Origin: Rubellimicrobium sp. CFH 75288
Lineage (GTDB): Bacteria > Pseudomonadota > Alphaproteobacteria > Rhodobacterales > Rhodobacteraceae
Length of the DNA stretch: 64,000 bases
Direction of reading: 5' to 3'
NCBI RefSeq assembly: GCF_009904055.1
Contig: NZ_WYDP01000007.1
Coordinates: 1 to 64,000 of the forward strand
Shown here: positions 25,547-38,396 of the stretch, in pieces
Layout: each line of letters starts with the position of its first letter
How positions within the stretch are numbered: the first letter of the stretch is position 1
Made by a program: the position numbers and the translations under genes
Notes under the pieces: model-generated
The model's input: only the letters and a program-made list of their open reading frames with translations
Told to the model about the DNA's origin: nothing
The model's database searches: none

Positions 25547-26011
25547 ATGAAGACCTTTTCCGCCACCCCGGCGGACATCGACAAGAAGTGGATCCTGATC
25601 GACGCCGAAGGCGTCGTCCTGGGCCGCCTTGCCTCGATCGTCGCCAGCCGCCTGCGCGGCAAGCACAAGCCGACCTTCACGCCCCACATGGACATGGGCG
25701 ACAACGTCATCGTGATCAACGCCGACAAGGTCCAGATCACCGGCGACAAGCGCAACCAGAAGACCTTCTACTGGCACACGGGCCATCCGGGCGGCATCAA
25801 GGGCCGCACCCAGGGCCAGATCCTCGAGGGCAAGCACCCCGAGCGCGTGGTGGAGAACGCCGTCCGCCGCATGCTGCCCAAGAACGCGCTGGCCCGCCGC
25901 CAGCTGTCGCACCTGCGCGTCTTTGCCGGCGCCGAGCACGGGATGGAGGCCCAGAAGCCCGAGCCGCTCGATGTCCGCGCCATGAACCCCAAGAACACCC
26001 GGAGCGCGTGA
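25547..26011 (+). CDS. rplM: Ribosomal protein uL13
   Basis: A 154-residue uL13 of the large ribosomal subunit. It shows the family core: [59 protein letters not shown] and the [12 protein letters not shown] segment. The N-terminus [15 protein letters not shown] is the normal alphaproteobacterial start. It has the strong promoter at 25,470, and its stop overlaps the rpsI start by one base (TGATG), so the two are translated together. Confidence 0.97.
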   Translation: MKTFSATPADIDKKWILIDAEGVVLGRLASIVASRLRGKHKPTFTPHMDMGDNVIVINADKVQITGDKRNQKTFYWHTGHPGGIKGRTQGQILEGKHPERVVENAVRRMLPKNALARRQLSHLRVFAGAEHGMEAQKPEPLDVRAMNPKNTRSA

Positions 26012-26499
26012 TGGCCGACCAGATCCGATCCTTCGAAGACCTCGGCGCCACCGACGCGGCCCCCGCGCCCGAAGCCGCCGCCGCCCCCGTGCGCGAGCCC
26101 GTCCGCGACGAGCTGGGCCGCTCCTACGCGACCGGCAAGCGCAAGGACGCGACCGCGCGCGTCTGGATCAGGCCCGGCTCGGGCAAGGTCACCGTGAACG
26201 GCAAGGACATGAACGCGTACTTCGCGCGCCCCGTGCTCCAGATGATCCTGCGCCAGCCCTTCCAGGTGGCCGGCGTGACGGGGCAGTTCGACGTCATGGC
26301 CACGGTCGCCGGCGGCGGCCTGTCGGGCCAGGCGGGCGCCGTCAAGCACGGCATCTCCAAGGCGCTGCAGCTCTACGACCCCGCCCTGCGCCCCGCGCTC
26401 AAGGCGGCGGGCTTCCTGACCCGCGACGCCCGCGTGGTGGAGCGCAAGAAGTACGGCAAGCGCAAGGCACGCCGGAGCTTCCAGTTCTCCAAGCGCTGA
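26011..26499 (+). CDS. rpsI: Ribosomal protein uS9
   Basis: A 162-residue uS9 of the small ribosomal subunit. About 30 extra acidic and Ala/Pro-rich residues precede the domain, as is usual in Rhodobacterales. The core runs from [17 protein letters not shown] through [19 protein letters not shown] to the basic tail [14 protein letters not shown] that reaches the P site. The ATG is preceded by GGAG with a six-base gap and overlaps the rplM stop. A terminator follows 26 bases after the stop. Confidence 0.97.
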   Translation: MADQIRSFEDLGATDAAPAPEAAAAPVREPVRDELGRSYATGKRKDATARVWIRPGSGKVTVNGKDMNAYFARPVLQMILRQPFQVAGVTGQFDVMATVAGGGLSGQAGAVKHGISKALQLYDPALRPALKAAGFLTRDARVVERKKYGKRKARRSFQFSKR

Positions 26500-26524
26500 G
26501 CGTCCGTCATCGAAGATCCTTGCA

Positions 26525-26549
26525 GGGGCGGCCATCGGGCCGCCCCTTT
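26525..26549 (+). terminator. Terminator after rpsI
   Basis: GGGGCGGCC (26525-26533) and GGCCGCCCC (26538-26546) form a perfect nine-base stem with an ATCG loop, followed by only TTT. It closes rplM-rpsI, with a short U-tract. Confidence 0.75.
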
Positions 26550-26651
26550 GCCGTCGGGACAGCGCTCTGCCGGTGCCACTTGGCCGTTGAACCTTCCGCC
26601 ATCTTCGGTGAACATCCCGCCGGGACCGACAGGGGGCATGAGGTTTTCCGG

Positions 26652-27521
26652 ATGGGGATTCTCGACGCGTCGCCGCGTGTGCGGGCGGCCGCCCTCACTG
26701 CGCCTCCGTTCCTCTACACGCTCCTGCTGCTGGCCTTCCCGCTCGGCGCGGTGATCCTGATCTCCTTCATGACGCAGCAGGGCGTCGCCCTCGACACGAC
26801 CTTCACCACCGCGAACTACCAGCGCATCGCGACCGAGCCCATCTTCGGGGCCCTGATCGGCCGATCGCTCCTCGTGGCCAGCCTTGTCACGCTCGTCACG
26901 GTCGTGCTCGCCTATCCGGTGGCCTACTATGTCAGCTTCCACGTCCGCCCCGAACGCAAGGCGCTGTGGCTGTTCATCATCACCATCCCGTTCTGGACGT
27001 CCTACCTCATCCGCGTGTTCCTGTGGCGGATCATCCTGGGCTTCAACGGCGTGGTGAACACCGCCCTCGTCAGCCTCGGCATCGTGGACGAGCCGTTGAC
27101 CTTCATCCTCTACAACCTGAACTCGGTCATCATCACGCTGGCCCATGCCTATGCGGTGTTCGCGATCCTGCCCATCTACGTCGCGCTCGAGAAGATCGAC
27201 CGCTCCCTCCTCGAGGCCGCGCAGGACCTGGGCGAGAACCGCCTGACCACCTTCCTGCGCGTGACGCTGCCGCTCTCGATCCCCGGCGTGGTCGGCGCGT
27301 TGCTGATCGTGTTCATCCCCGTCATCGGCGACTACGTCACGCCCGAGCTGATGGGGGGGCCTGGGGGCCGGGTGGCGGCCAACATGATCCAGATCCAGTT
27401 CCTCCAGCTCAACAACTGGCCGCTCGGCGCGGCGCTCGCCCTTGTGGTGATGATGGTGGTGGGCCTCGTCGCCGCGCTGTTCGGTCTCGTGTTCTTCCGC
27501 TGGCTCAGGAGACGCGCGTGA
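26652..27521 (+). CDS. ABC transporter permease, spermidine/putrescine type (PotB/PotH-like)
   Basis: A 289-residue inner-membrane permease with six predicted membrane helices of the binding-protein-dependent type. The coupling EAA loop appears as EAAQDLGENRLTTFLRVTLPLSIPGV near residue 190. A periplasmic first loop follows helix 1, as in PotB/PotH. It forms a heterodimer with the next gene product. The start at 26652 (MGILDAS) is weakly supported by a TTTTCCGG upstream; the family often has this short N-terminus. It is the first gene of a three-gene operon that lacks a substrate-binding protein, so the ligand (polyamine or other small organic) is uncertain. Confidence 0.9.
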   Translation: MGILDASPRVRAAALTAPPFLYTLLLLAFPLGAVILISFMTQQGVALDTTFTTANYQRIATEPIFGALIGRSLLVASLVTLVTVVLAYPVAYYVSFHVRPERKALWLFIITIPFWTSYLIRVFLWRIILGFNGVVNTALVSLGIVDEPLTFILYNLNSVIITLAHAYAVFAILPIYVALEKIDRSLLEAAQDLGENRLTTFLRVTLPLSIPGVVGALLIVFIPVIGDYVTPELMGGPGGRVAANMIQIQFLQLNNWPLGAALALVVMMVVGLVAALFGLVFFRWLRRRA

Positions 27522-28330
27522 GACGGGGCCGCCTTCTCGGGATCTACACGATCGTCTATCTCGTGTTCCTGTTCGCGCCGATCGCGCTTCTGCCGATCTT
27601 CGCCTTCAACGACGCGGCCATCATCGCCTTTCCGCTCGCGGGCTTCTCCACCCGCTGGTTCGAGCGGCTCTGGACCACGCCCGCCCTGCACCAGGCGCTG
27701 CAGAACTCGCTCTTCATCGCCACCGTCACCGCCGTGCTCGCGACGCTTTTGGGGACCTGCGCGGCCCGCGCCGCCTCCATGGCGCGCTTTCCCGGCAAGC
27801 GCGCGGCGCTGGGCTTCATCATGCTGCCCATCGCCCTGCCCGAGATCGTGATCGCCGTGGCCCTGCTCATCGTCATCCGCCAGGTCTTCGACCTGCCCCT
27901 CACCAACTGGTCGGTGATCGCGGCCCACACCCTGATCTGCGTGCCCTTCTCCATCGCCATCCTCAACGGCGCCTTCGCCGCGCTCGACCCCTCGCTCGAG
28001 GAGGCGGCGATGGACCTCGGCGAAAGCCGCTGGAGCGCGTTCCGCCTCGTGACGCTGCCCCTCGTGATGCCGGGCATCGTGTCGTCGCTGCTGATCTGCT
28101 TCATCATCTCCATGGACGACTTCGTGCTCGCCCAGTTCCTGACCGGCGCCAATCCGACGCTGCCCGTCTACATCTACAGCCTCACCCGCTTCGTCGATTC
28201 GCTCCCCCTCATCATGGCGCTCGGCACGATTCTGGTGACGCTCTCGCTCACGCTGCTCGTCATTGCCGAATGGTTCCGCCGCCGGGGCGCGGCGCGGGCG
28301 GGACTCAAGACCTCCGGAGGCCTTCTGTGA
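27518..28330 (+). CDS. ABC transporter permease, PotC/PotI-like
   Basis: A 270-residue second permease of the same transporter. It has six membrane helices and a canonical EAA loop EEAAMDLGESRWSAFRLVTLPLVMPG near residue 165. The tail after the last helix is short and basic. The GTG start overlaps the stop of the first permease by four bases (GTGA), and the stop overlaps the ATPase start in the same manner. Such coupling fits a fixed-ratio complex. Substrate is probably a polyamine or related cation, from family resemblance only. Confidence 0.9.
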   Translation: MRRGRLLGIYTIVYLVFLFAPIALLPIFAFNDAAIIAFPLAGFSTRWFERLWTTPALHQALQNSLFIATVTAVLATLLGTCAARAASMARFPGKRAALGFIMLPIALPEIVIAVALLIVIRQVFDLPLTNWSVIAAHTLICVPFSIAILNGAFAALDPSLEEAAMDLGESRWSAFRLVTLPLVMPGIVSSLLICFIISMDDFVLAQFLTGANPTLPVYIYSLTRFVDSLPLIMALGTILVTLSLTLLVIAEWFRRRGAARAGLKTSGGLL

Positions 28331-29412
28331 CCGCCCTCATCGAGCTCAAGGGGATCCACAAGCATTACGGCGACTATCACGCCCTGCGCGGCATCGACCT
28401 CGAGATCCGCAAGGGCGAGTTCTTCTCGCTGCTCGGCCCCTCGGGCTGCGGCAAGACCACGCTCCTGCGCACCATCGCCGGCTTCGAGGCGCCCTCTCAG
28501 GGCACCCTGCGCATCGACGGGCGCGACATGCAGGGGGTGCCCGCCAACCTGCGCCCCACCAACATGGTGTTCCAGAGCTACGCCATCTTCCCCCACCTGT
28601 CGGTGGCCCAGAACGTGGCCTTCGGCCTGCGCCGCGACCCCCGCCCGCGCGAGCAGAAGGCCCGCGCCGTGGCCGACGCGCTCGAGATGGTGGGCCTCGG
28701 CGGCTATGGCGGCCGCGCCGCCCATGCCCTGTCGGGGGGACAGCGCCAGCGCGTCGCGCTCGCGCGCGCGTTGATCCTCCAGCCCAAGGTCCTCCTTCTG
28801 GACGAGCCGCTCTCCGCCCTCGACAAGAAGATGCGTGAAACGATGCAGGTGGAGCTCATCAAGCTCCAGCGCAATGTCGGCATCACCTTCATCCTCGTCA
28901 CCCACGACCAGGAGGAGGCCTTGATCATGTCCGACCGCATCGCCGTCATGTTCGAGGGCGAGATTGCCCAGATGGCCGACCCCGAGACGCTCTATCGCCG
29001 CCCGAACTCGCGCCGCGTCGCCAGCTTCATCGGCAAGATGAACTTCCTCGAGGGGCGCGTGGACGAGGCGGGCGAGCGCATCCTCGTCGATGTGGCGGGT
29101 CTGGGCCGCGGCGAGGTGTCGCCCGAGCAGGCCCCGGCCGGAGCGACCCCGGGCCCCACGACGTTCGGGGTCCGCCCCGAGACGCTGTCCATCGTCTATC
29201 CGGGGGAGGAGCCGCAGGGCCGCGTCGCGCCCGGCATCGTGGACGAGGTGGTCTATTACGGCGACATGACCTATTACGATGTCCGCATCGAGGGCGTGGC
29301 CGAGCCGCTGACCATCTCCATGAAGAACCTGATGGGCCGGCCGGTGCTGGACGTGGGCACGCCGGTCGGGGTCATCTGGGACGAGAAGTCGCTGGTGGTG
29401 CTCAGCCGCTAG
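28327..29412 (+). CDS. ABC transporter ATP-binding protein, PotA/PotG-like
   Basis: A 361-residue ATPase that powers the two upstream permeases. The nucleotide domain has Walker A GPSGCGKTT (about residues 38-46), Q-loop VFQSYAIFP, signature LSGGQRQR, Walker B VLLLDEPLSALD and the switch HDQEEAL. The C-terminal 120 residues form the regulatory TOBE domain of the polyamine/iron/sulfate (CUT1-like) group. GTG start with GTGA overlap. A TetR gene converges on it with eight bases between stops. Confidence 0.94.
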   Translation: MTALIELKGIHKHYGDYHALRGIDLEIRKGEFFSLLGPSGCGKTTLLRTIAGFEAPSQGTLRIDGRDMQGVPANLRPTNMVFQSYAIFPHLSVAQNVAFGLRRDPRPREQKARAVADALEMVGLGGYGGRAAHALSGGQRQRVALARALILQPKVLLLDEPLSALDKKMRETMQVELIKLQRNVGITFILVTHDQEEALIMSDRIAVMFEGEIAQMADPETLYRRPNSRRVASFIGKMNFLEGRVDEAGERILVDVAGLGRGEVSPEQAPAGATPGPTTFGVRPETLSIVYPGEEPQGRVAPGIVDEVVYYGDMTYYDVRIEGVAEPLTISMKNLMGRPVLDVGTPVGVIWDEKSLVVLSR

Positions 29413-29420
29413 GGTCGCGC

Positions 29421-30038
29421 TCAGCGGTCCGGCGGCACGAGGCCCAGGCCCCGCAGATAGACGCCGATCCCGGCCTCCAGCAGGTCCTCGGGCGAAAAGG
29501 GGCTGCGCGTGCCGGGTGTGCCGCGCGCGAACAGTTCGACCACGCCGTGAGAGAGCGCCCAGACATGGGCCCAGAACATCGCCGGCGGCGGACGTCGCTC
29601 GGGTGGGATGTGCTGGCTGAGGTCGCGTGCCGCGCGCTCCATCACGCCCATCGCTCGGCCCGCCGCGCGTGCCAGTTCGGGCGTCTGCTGGATCGAGACG
29701 CCCGATTCGAACATCGCGACGTAATGGCCCGGATGCTTGCGGGCGAAGGCCAGATAGGCCCGTCCGGTCGCCTCGAAGGCCGCGAGGGCAGAGGGCTTGC
29801 CGTCGGCATAGGCGTAGTCGAGAAGATCCGCGAAGATCTCGTAGCCCTGCCGCGCCGCCTCGGCGATCAGGTCGTCGCGCCCCTCGAAATGGCGGTAGAC
29901 GGCGGCCGGGGTGACGCCCGCCTCGCGCGCGGCTTCCGACAGCGTGAAGCCGGTCGGCCCCTTCTCCGCGATCAGCCGCAGGCAGGCCTCGACCAGCGCC
30001 TGCCGCAGGTTGCCGTGGTGATAGCCGCGCTTCAGCAC
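29421..30038 (-). CDS. TetR/AcrR-family regulator
   Basis: A 205-residue transcription regulator. The N-terminal TetR HTH reads GFTLSEAAREAGVTPAAVYRHFEGRDDLIAEAA (about residues 27-59). The opening YHHGNLRQALVEACLRLIAEKG marks the subgroup with a WHG-type C-terminal ligand domain. The GTG start at 30038 lies within the end of the ppk2 gene, overlapping by seven bases, so it is probably co-transcribed with it. Target and ligand are unknown; the convergent ABC operon is one candidate. Confidence 0.88.
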   Translation of the reverse strand: MLKRGYHHGNLRQALVEACLRLIAEKGPTGFTLSEAAREAGVTPAAVYRHFEGRDDLIAEAARQGYEIFADLLDYAYADGKPSALAAFEATGRAYLAFARKHPGHYVAMFESGVSIQQTPELARAAGRAMGVMERAARDLSQHIPPERRPPPAMFWAHVWALSHGVVELFARGTPGTRSPFSPEDLLEAGIGVYLRGLGLVPPDR

Positions 30039-30937
30039 CCGGTCGCATCCCCCCGGCGCAGTTCCGGCCCGCCCGCGATCAGCGGATCGAGCGCGCCGAT
30101 GGCGGCGGGGTCCTTGCGCGCATAGGGGATGGGTCCCAGCACCGCCCGGATGAGGTTGAGCCGCGCGCGCCGCTTGTCGTCCCCCCGCAGCACGATCCAT
30201 CGCGCGGCCGCATGATCGGTGCGCTCCAGCGTCTCGGTGATGGCGGCGGAATAGGACCCCCAGCGCCGCAACCCTTCCACATCGATCCAGCTCAGCTTCC
30301 ACTGCTTGAGCGGGTCGCGCTCGCGCGCGAGCATCCGTTCGAGCTGCGTGGCCCGCCCGACATTGATCCAGACCTTGAACAGGAGGATGCCGTCCTCCAC
30401 CAGCATCCGCTCGAAGGGCTCCACCTGCCGGAACCACAGCGCGCGCTCGGCCGGGGTGCAGAAGCCGAAGACGTGCTCGACCACTCCCCGATTGTACCAT
30501 GAGCGGTCGAACAGCACGATCTCGCCTCGTGTGGGCAGCTCGCGCACATAGCGCTGGAAGTACCATTCCCCCTTCTCGGCCTCGGTGGGGGCGGGCAGGG
30601 CGACGATGCGGGCCGTGCGCGGGTTCAGGTTCTCGGTGAAGGCCTTGATGCTGCCACCCTTGCCCGCCGCGTCCCGCCCCTCGAAGACCACGACCACGCG
30701 CGTGCCCGACTCCTTCACCCAAGCCTGAAGGCGGACCAGCTCGACCTGAAGGCGCGCCATCTCCTGCGCATAGGCCTCGCGCGGCATCTTCTCGGGGTAG
30801 GGAAACCGTGGCACGGTCGCGGCCCGGCCGTTGCCCGACTCGACCGCCTGCCGGATCTCGTCGGGCGCCTCCTCGCGCAGGTAGCGGCTGATCGCCCCGT
30901 CGAACGGCAGGTCCTCGTGCGGTGTGGCGTCGTCCAT
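30032..30937 (-). CDS. ppk2: Polyphosphate kinase 2
   Basis: A 301-residue PPK2 that uses polyphosphate to phosphorylate nucleotides (GDP or ADP), or the reverse. The single-domain P-loop fold has Walker A in FEGRDAAGKGG near residue 85, Walker B in LFDRSWYNRGVVE near residue 150, and the lid region with WKLSWIDVEG. Its length and single domain place it in class I. The ATG at 30937 is preceded by GGGAGG. A longer in-frame start at 31,072 has no ribosome site. Followed by the overlapping tetR gene. Confidence 0.93.
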   Translation of the reverse strand: MDDATPHEDLPFDGAISRYLREEAPDEIRQAVESGNGRAATVPRFPYPEKMPREAYAQEMARLQVELVRLQAWVKESGTRVVVVFEGRDAAGKGGSIKAFTENLNPRTARIVALPAPTEAEKGEWYFQRYVRELPTRGEIVLFDRSWYNRGVVEHVFGFCTPAERALWFRQVEPFERMLVEDGILLFKVWINVGRATQLERMLARERDPLKQWKLSWIDVEGLRRWGSYSAAITETLERTDHAAARWIVLRGDDKRRARLNLIRAVLGPIPYARKDPAAIGALDPLIAGGPELRRGDATGC

Positions 30938-30992
30938 GGCGGGTCCTCCCCCGCCATACATGGCCTGCCGCCCCGGAGGCGGCAACGGCCTC

Positions 30993-31913
30993 TCAGCGCC
31001 CGATCTCCTCCAGCTCGTAGGGCGTGGTCTGGTAGATCTCGTTGATCCAGTTGCCGTAGAGCAGATGCGCATGGCTGCGCCAGCGGTTCGTCGGCGGGCG
31101 CGAGGGGTCGTCGTCGGGAAAGTAGTCGCGCGGCAGCGTGATCGCCGCGCCTGCCTCGCGGTCGCGGTCGTATTCCTGCTTCAGCGTGTCGCTGTCGTAT
31201 TCCAGGTGGTTGAAGATGTAGAGCGCCCGGTGCTCGCGGTCCTCAAGCAGGCAGGGTCCGACCTCGTCGCTGGCCAGCAGCGTGACAAGACCCGCCGCCT
31301 CGGCCTCGTCGCGTCGCACTTCGGTCCAGCGGCTCACGGGGACAAGCAGATCGTCCGAAAACCCCCGCAGATAGGGCGAGGTCGGCAGCACCGCCCGGTG
31401 CCGGTAAAGGCCGAAGGCCTTGGCCGGGAGGAGGTGCTTGGGGACCCCCCGGAAGTGCCAGGCCATCGCCATCCCGCCCCAGCAGACGCCGAAGGTCGAA
31501 TGCACATGCGTCTGGGTCCAGTCGAAGACGCGCCGCAACTCGTCCCAGTAGGTGACGGCCTCGAAGGGCAGATGCTCGACCGGCGCGCCCGTCACGATCA
31601 GCCCGTCGAGCTTCTCGCCCGACGCGGCCACCTCGGCGAAGGGGCGATAGAACGCCTCCATGTGCGCGGCCGCCGTGTTGCGGGTCTGGTGCTCGGTCAT
31701 GCGGATCAGCTGCAGCTCGATCTGCAGCGGCGTCGACCCCACCAGGCGGGCGAACTGCGTCTCCGTCTGGATCTTCTTGGGCATCAGGTTCAGCAGCCCG
31801 ATGCGCAGCGGCCGGATGTCCTGCCGCTCCGCCCGGCTTTCCGCCATCACCATCACCCCCTCGCGCGAGAGCACATCGAAGGCGGGCAGGTCGGCAGGCA
31901 GCTTGATCGGCAT
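30993..31913 (-). CDS. metA: Homoserine O-acetyltransferase of the MetA type
   Basis: A 306-residue MetA-fold acyltransferase, the first committed step of methionine synthesis. It shows [27 protein letters not shown], the nucleophile Cys in [10 protein letters not shown], and [10 protein letters not shown] with the catalytic His/Glu pair. In E. coli the residue after TGAPL is Gly and the enzyme uses succinyl-CoA. Here Glu113 follows TGAPV, the residue known to switch MetA proteins to acetyl-CoA. I therefore infer acetylation, although databases may label it succinyltransferase. The upstream gap of 53 bases holds no SAM-II riboswitch that I can see. Confidence 0.93.
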   Translation of the reverse strand: MPIKLPADLPAFDVLSREGVMVMAESRAERQDIRPLRIGLLNLMPKKIQTETQFARLVGSTPLQIELQLIRMTEHQTRNTAAAHMEAFYRPFAEVAASGEKLDGLIVTGAPVEHLPFEAVTYWDELRRVFDWTQTHVHSTFGVCWGGMAMAWHFRGVPKHLLPAKAFGLYRHRAVLPTSPYLRGFSDDLLVPVSRWTEVRRDEAEAAGLVTLLASDEVGPCLLEDREHRALYIFNHLEYDSDTLKQEYDRDREAGAAITLPRDYFPDDDPSRPPTNRWRSHAHLLYGNWINEIYQTTPYELEEIGR

Positions 31914-31966
31914 GGGGCAGCAATCCTCGGCAGGGCTGCGTGTCTAGGCCAGAAGGGCAGGGGCCT

Positions 31967-32845
31967 TCAAGCGCCCCCCTCGCGCCCCCGCCGCGCGATC
32001 GCCCCGGCCACGGCGTCCACGAAGGACTCCTCGTCCTCCACGGCCGCCATCACCTCGGCCGGGACCGTGACCCCCCAGCGCCGCGCCATCGCGGCATAGA
32101 GCGGCTGGCGGTGCGCCAGCGCCCGCGCATAGGTCCAGCGCACGAATGCGTCGGGGTCCACCCGCTCCTCGGGCAGCCCCGTCTCGGCGCGATAGCTCTC
32201 CCACATCCGCAACAGGAAGTCGGGGCGATAGGCCATCGGCTTGGGCGCCCGGTCGAAGCGGCGGACCAGCTCGGCCGTATGCGCCTCCGACCCCTCGATC
32301 CATACCAGCAGGCAGGACGCGGCCAGCGTGCGCAGCACCGGGTCCTCGGGATCCTCGGGGTCCACCCACTCGCAGATTGACCCGCCCGTGTCGCAGACGA
32401 AATGGGGATAGCCGTAGAGGTCCCGCGCCCGTTCGATGAAGTGCGGCGTGTCGAGCAGCGCCGCCACCTCCGCCTCGCGGAACTGGTCCTGCCGGCGGCG
32501 GTACTCGGCAAAGGGCAGCCCGCCGCGCGCGGGGTCCCCGGGCTTGCCCAGATAGGTGGAGACCGGGTCCAGGTTGTCGAAGGTGATGTTGGAGCCGATA
32601 TAGATCGAGTCCGACAGGAGCAGCTCGCGCAGGAACGGCACCTTCATCGCCTCGCGCTTGGCGTTGTCGGCGATGTGGTCGCCCATGTAGCGCGTCCCGA
32701 TCCGGTAATCGACCGAATAGTGGAACCACCGTCCCGTCGCGCGCAGCGCCTTGGCCACATGCGTCTTGCCCAGGCCGGACATGCCGAACAGCACCACCCG
32801 CTTCTCGGGCGCCGCGCGCCAGGATTCCGGCGTGTCGTGGATCAT
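31967..32845 (-). CDS. P-loop ATPase/kinase-like protein, unknown role
   Basis: A 292-residue protein with a clear Walker A (VVLFGMSGLGKTHVAKAL, about residues 17-34). The next segment, WFHYSVDYRIGTRYMG, resembles the shikimate-kinase-like layout in which an Asp follows the P-loop strand. A later CDTGGSICEWVDP and the LLVWIEG strand fit an NMP-kinase-type core. I cannot name its substrate. Similar proteins are annotated simply as ATPase in Rhodobacteraceae. The ATG at 32845 has GGGAGGGGG upstream. The gap from 32,846 to 33,105 contains a GTTAAC site and no obvious promoter. Confidence 0.75.
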   Translation of the reverse strand: MIHDTPESWRAAPEKRVVLFGMSGLGKTHVAKALRATGRWFHYSVDYRIGTRYMGDHIADNAKREAMKVPFLRELLLSDSIYIGSNITFDNLDPVSTYLGKPGDPARGGLPFAEYRRRQDQFREAEVAALLDTPHFIERARDLYGYPHFVCDTGGSICEWVDPEDPEDPVLRTLAASCLLVWIEGSEAHTAELVRRFDRAPKPMAYRPDFLLRMWESYRAETGLPEERVDPDAFVRWTYARALAHRQPLYAAMARRWGVTVPAEVMAAVEDEESFVDAVAGAIARRGREGGA

Positions 32846-33105
32846 GCGGCCCCCTCCCTCGCGCTGCGCCGGCGCGGACCTGACACGGGCGCACACCGGC
32901 GCGCAAGCGCTTCCTCGCCGGACGTCCGCCCTGTCCGGCGCAGGCCAGGGCCCGGGAGGAGGTGTTGCGCGAATCGGCCCCGGTGCGCGCGGTGGTGTAA
33001 CGGTTCGTTAACCTCTCCGTGCGACACCTGCGGCCACTGGACCGCGACGTGCGCGCCGACTAACACTCGTGCGCCCGCGCTGCCGACCCACCGCACAGGA
33101 CACCG

Positions 33106-35780
<2,675 letters not shown>

Positions 35781-35784
<4 letters not shown>

Positions 35785-36074
35785 CCGCGCTCTGGATCGC
35801 CAACGTCCATGTCACCGACCCGGATCGCTACGCCGAATACGCCCGGCGCGCGACCGGCGCGATCGAGGCCCATGGCGGTGTCTTCCTGCACCGCGGGGGA
35901 CGACACGTCCATCTCGAGGGCCGCCCGAGGGCGCGCAATGTGGTGATCCGGTTTCCGTCCGTCGAAGCTGCTCAGGCCTGCTATGCCTCCCCCGAATATC
36001 AGGAGGCGCTTGCCTTCGCCCGAGGCGCGGCCGAGCGCGACATGGTCGTGGTGGAGGAACTGCCGCAACCCTGA
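35781..36074 (+). CDS. DUF1330-domain protein
   Basis: A 97-residue protein of the DUF1330 family, a small dimeric alpha/beta-barrel related to EthD and antibiotic monooxygenase folds. The pattern [20 protein letters not shown] at the start, [31 protein letters not shown] in the middle and DMVVVEE at the end is typical. No enzymatic role is established for this family. It is coupled to alaS through an ATGA overlap, which says co-expression but not shared function. Confidence 0.92.
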
Positions 36075-36092
36075 AGCCGGGGGGGCAGGATC

Positions 36093-36117
36093 GGGCAACG
36101 GCCGTCCGCCGTTGCCC
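36093..36117. terminator. Stem-loop between convergent genes
   Basis: GGGCAACGGC (36093-36102) and GCCGTTGCCC (36108-36117) form a perfect ten-base stem with a five-base loop between the stops of the DUF1330 and PepSY genes. There is no T-run on either side, so it may act as a weak or Rho-assisted terminator for both strands. Confidence 0.55.
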
Positions 36118-36124
36118 CCCTGGA

Positions 36125-36373
36125 TCAGCGCCGCTCGCCGGTGACGGGGTCCACCTCGATGTTCACCTCGGTGCCGTCGGTCAGGTAGTACTCGATGTCC
36201 CAGTGACCGCCGTCGTCGTTGTCCCAGTCGATCTCGTCGAAATACCCGAAATTGGGCTCGGCCTCGATCGCAGCCAGGATCTCGGAGAGGGGCAGCGCGT
36301 TCTCGGGCGGCCGGGCCAGGGCGGCCGTCGCACCGAGGGTGAAGACGGCGGCAGTCAGGATGGTGCGGGTCAT
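36125..36373 (-). CDS. Small exported PepSY-like protein
   Basis: An 82-residue protein with a signal peptide (TRTILTAAVFTLGATAALA) and a mature part made of one PepSY-like unit: a helix LPLSEILAAIEAEPNFG, then the acidic FDEIDWDNDDGGHWDIEYYLTDGTEVNIEVDPVTGE. This is the classical PepSY end, where a beta hairpin closes with V/IDP-xTG. Such small proteins may inhibit proteases or bind metal in the periplasm; the role here is unknown. The start is fixed by the signal peptide and an AGGAGATG just upstream. Confidence 0.85.
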   Translation of the reverse strand: MTRTILTAAVFTLGATAALARPPENALPLSEILAAIEAEPNFGYFDEIDWDNDDGGHWDIEYYLTDGTEVNIEVDPVTGERR

Positions 36374-36497
36374 GACATCTCCTCTCGTTGGGGATGCCGG
36401 TTCAACCGCTTGCGGGACGATGTCGTTCCGTCGCCCCGCGATCCTCAGGCGGGACCGCCGCTGGTCAGCGCGGGCGTTCCGCGGACGATCGGCGCGA

Positions 36498-38315
<1,818 letters not shown>

Positions 38316-38339
38316 GCCGCTCTCCCGGGGCGTATCCAG

Positions 38340-38373
38340 AAAAGACGGGGGGCGCCGCCAGCGACGCCCCCCC
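38340..38373 (-). terminator. Terminator before typA
   Basis: On the minus strand GGGGGGCG and CGCCCCCC form an eight-base stem with a ten-base loop, followed by GTCTTTTCT. It ends transcription of the membrane-protein gene at 38,397 and leaves about 25 bases before typA. Confidence 0.75.
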
Positions 38374-38396
38374 TTTGCGGCCCATATAGGCGAGGA

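Noticed and set aside
31914-31966. SAM-II riboswitch ahead of metA
   Set aside because: Looked for because alphaproteobacterial metA genes often have one, but the 53-base gap lacks its conserved core.
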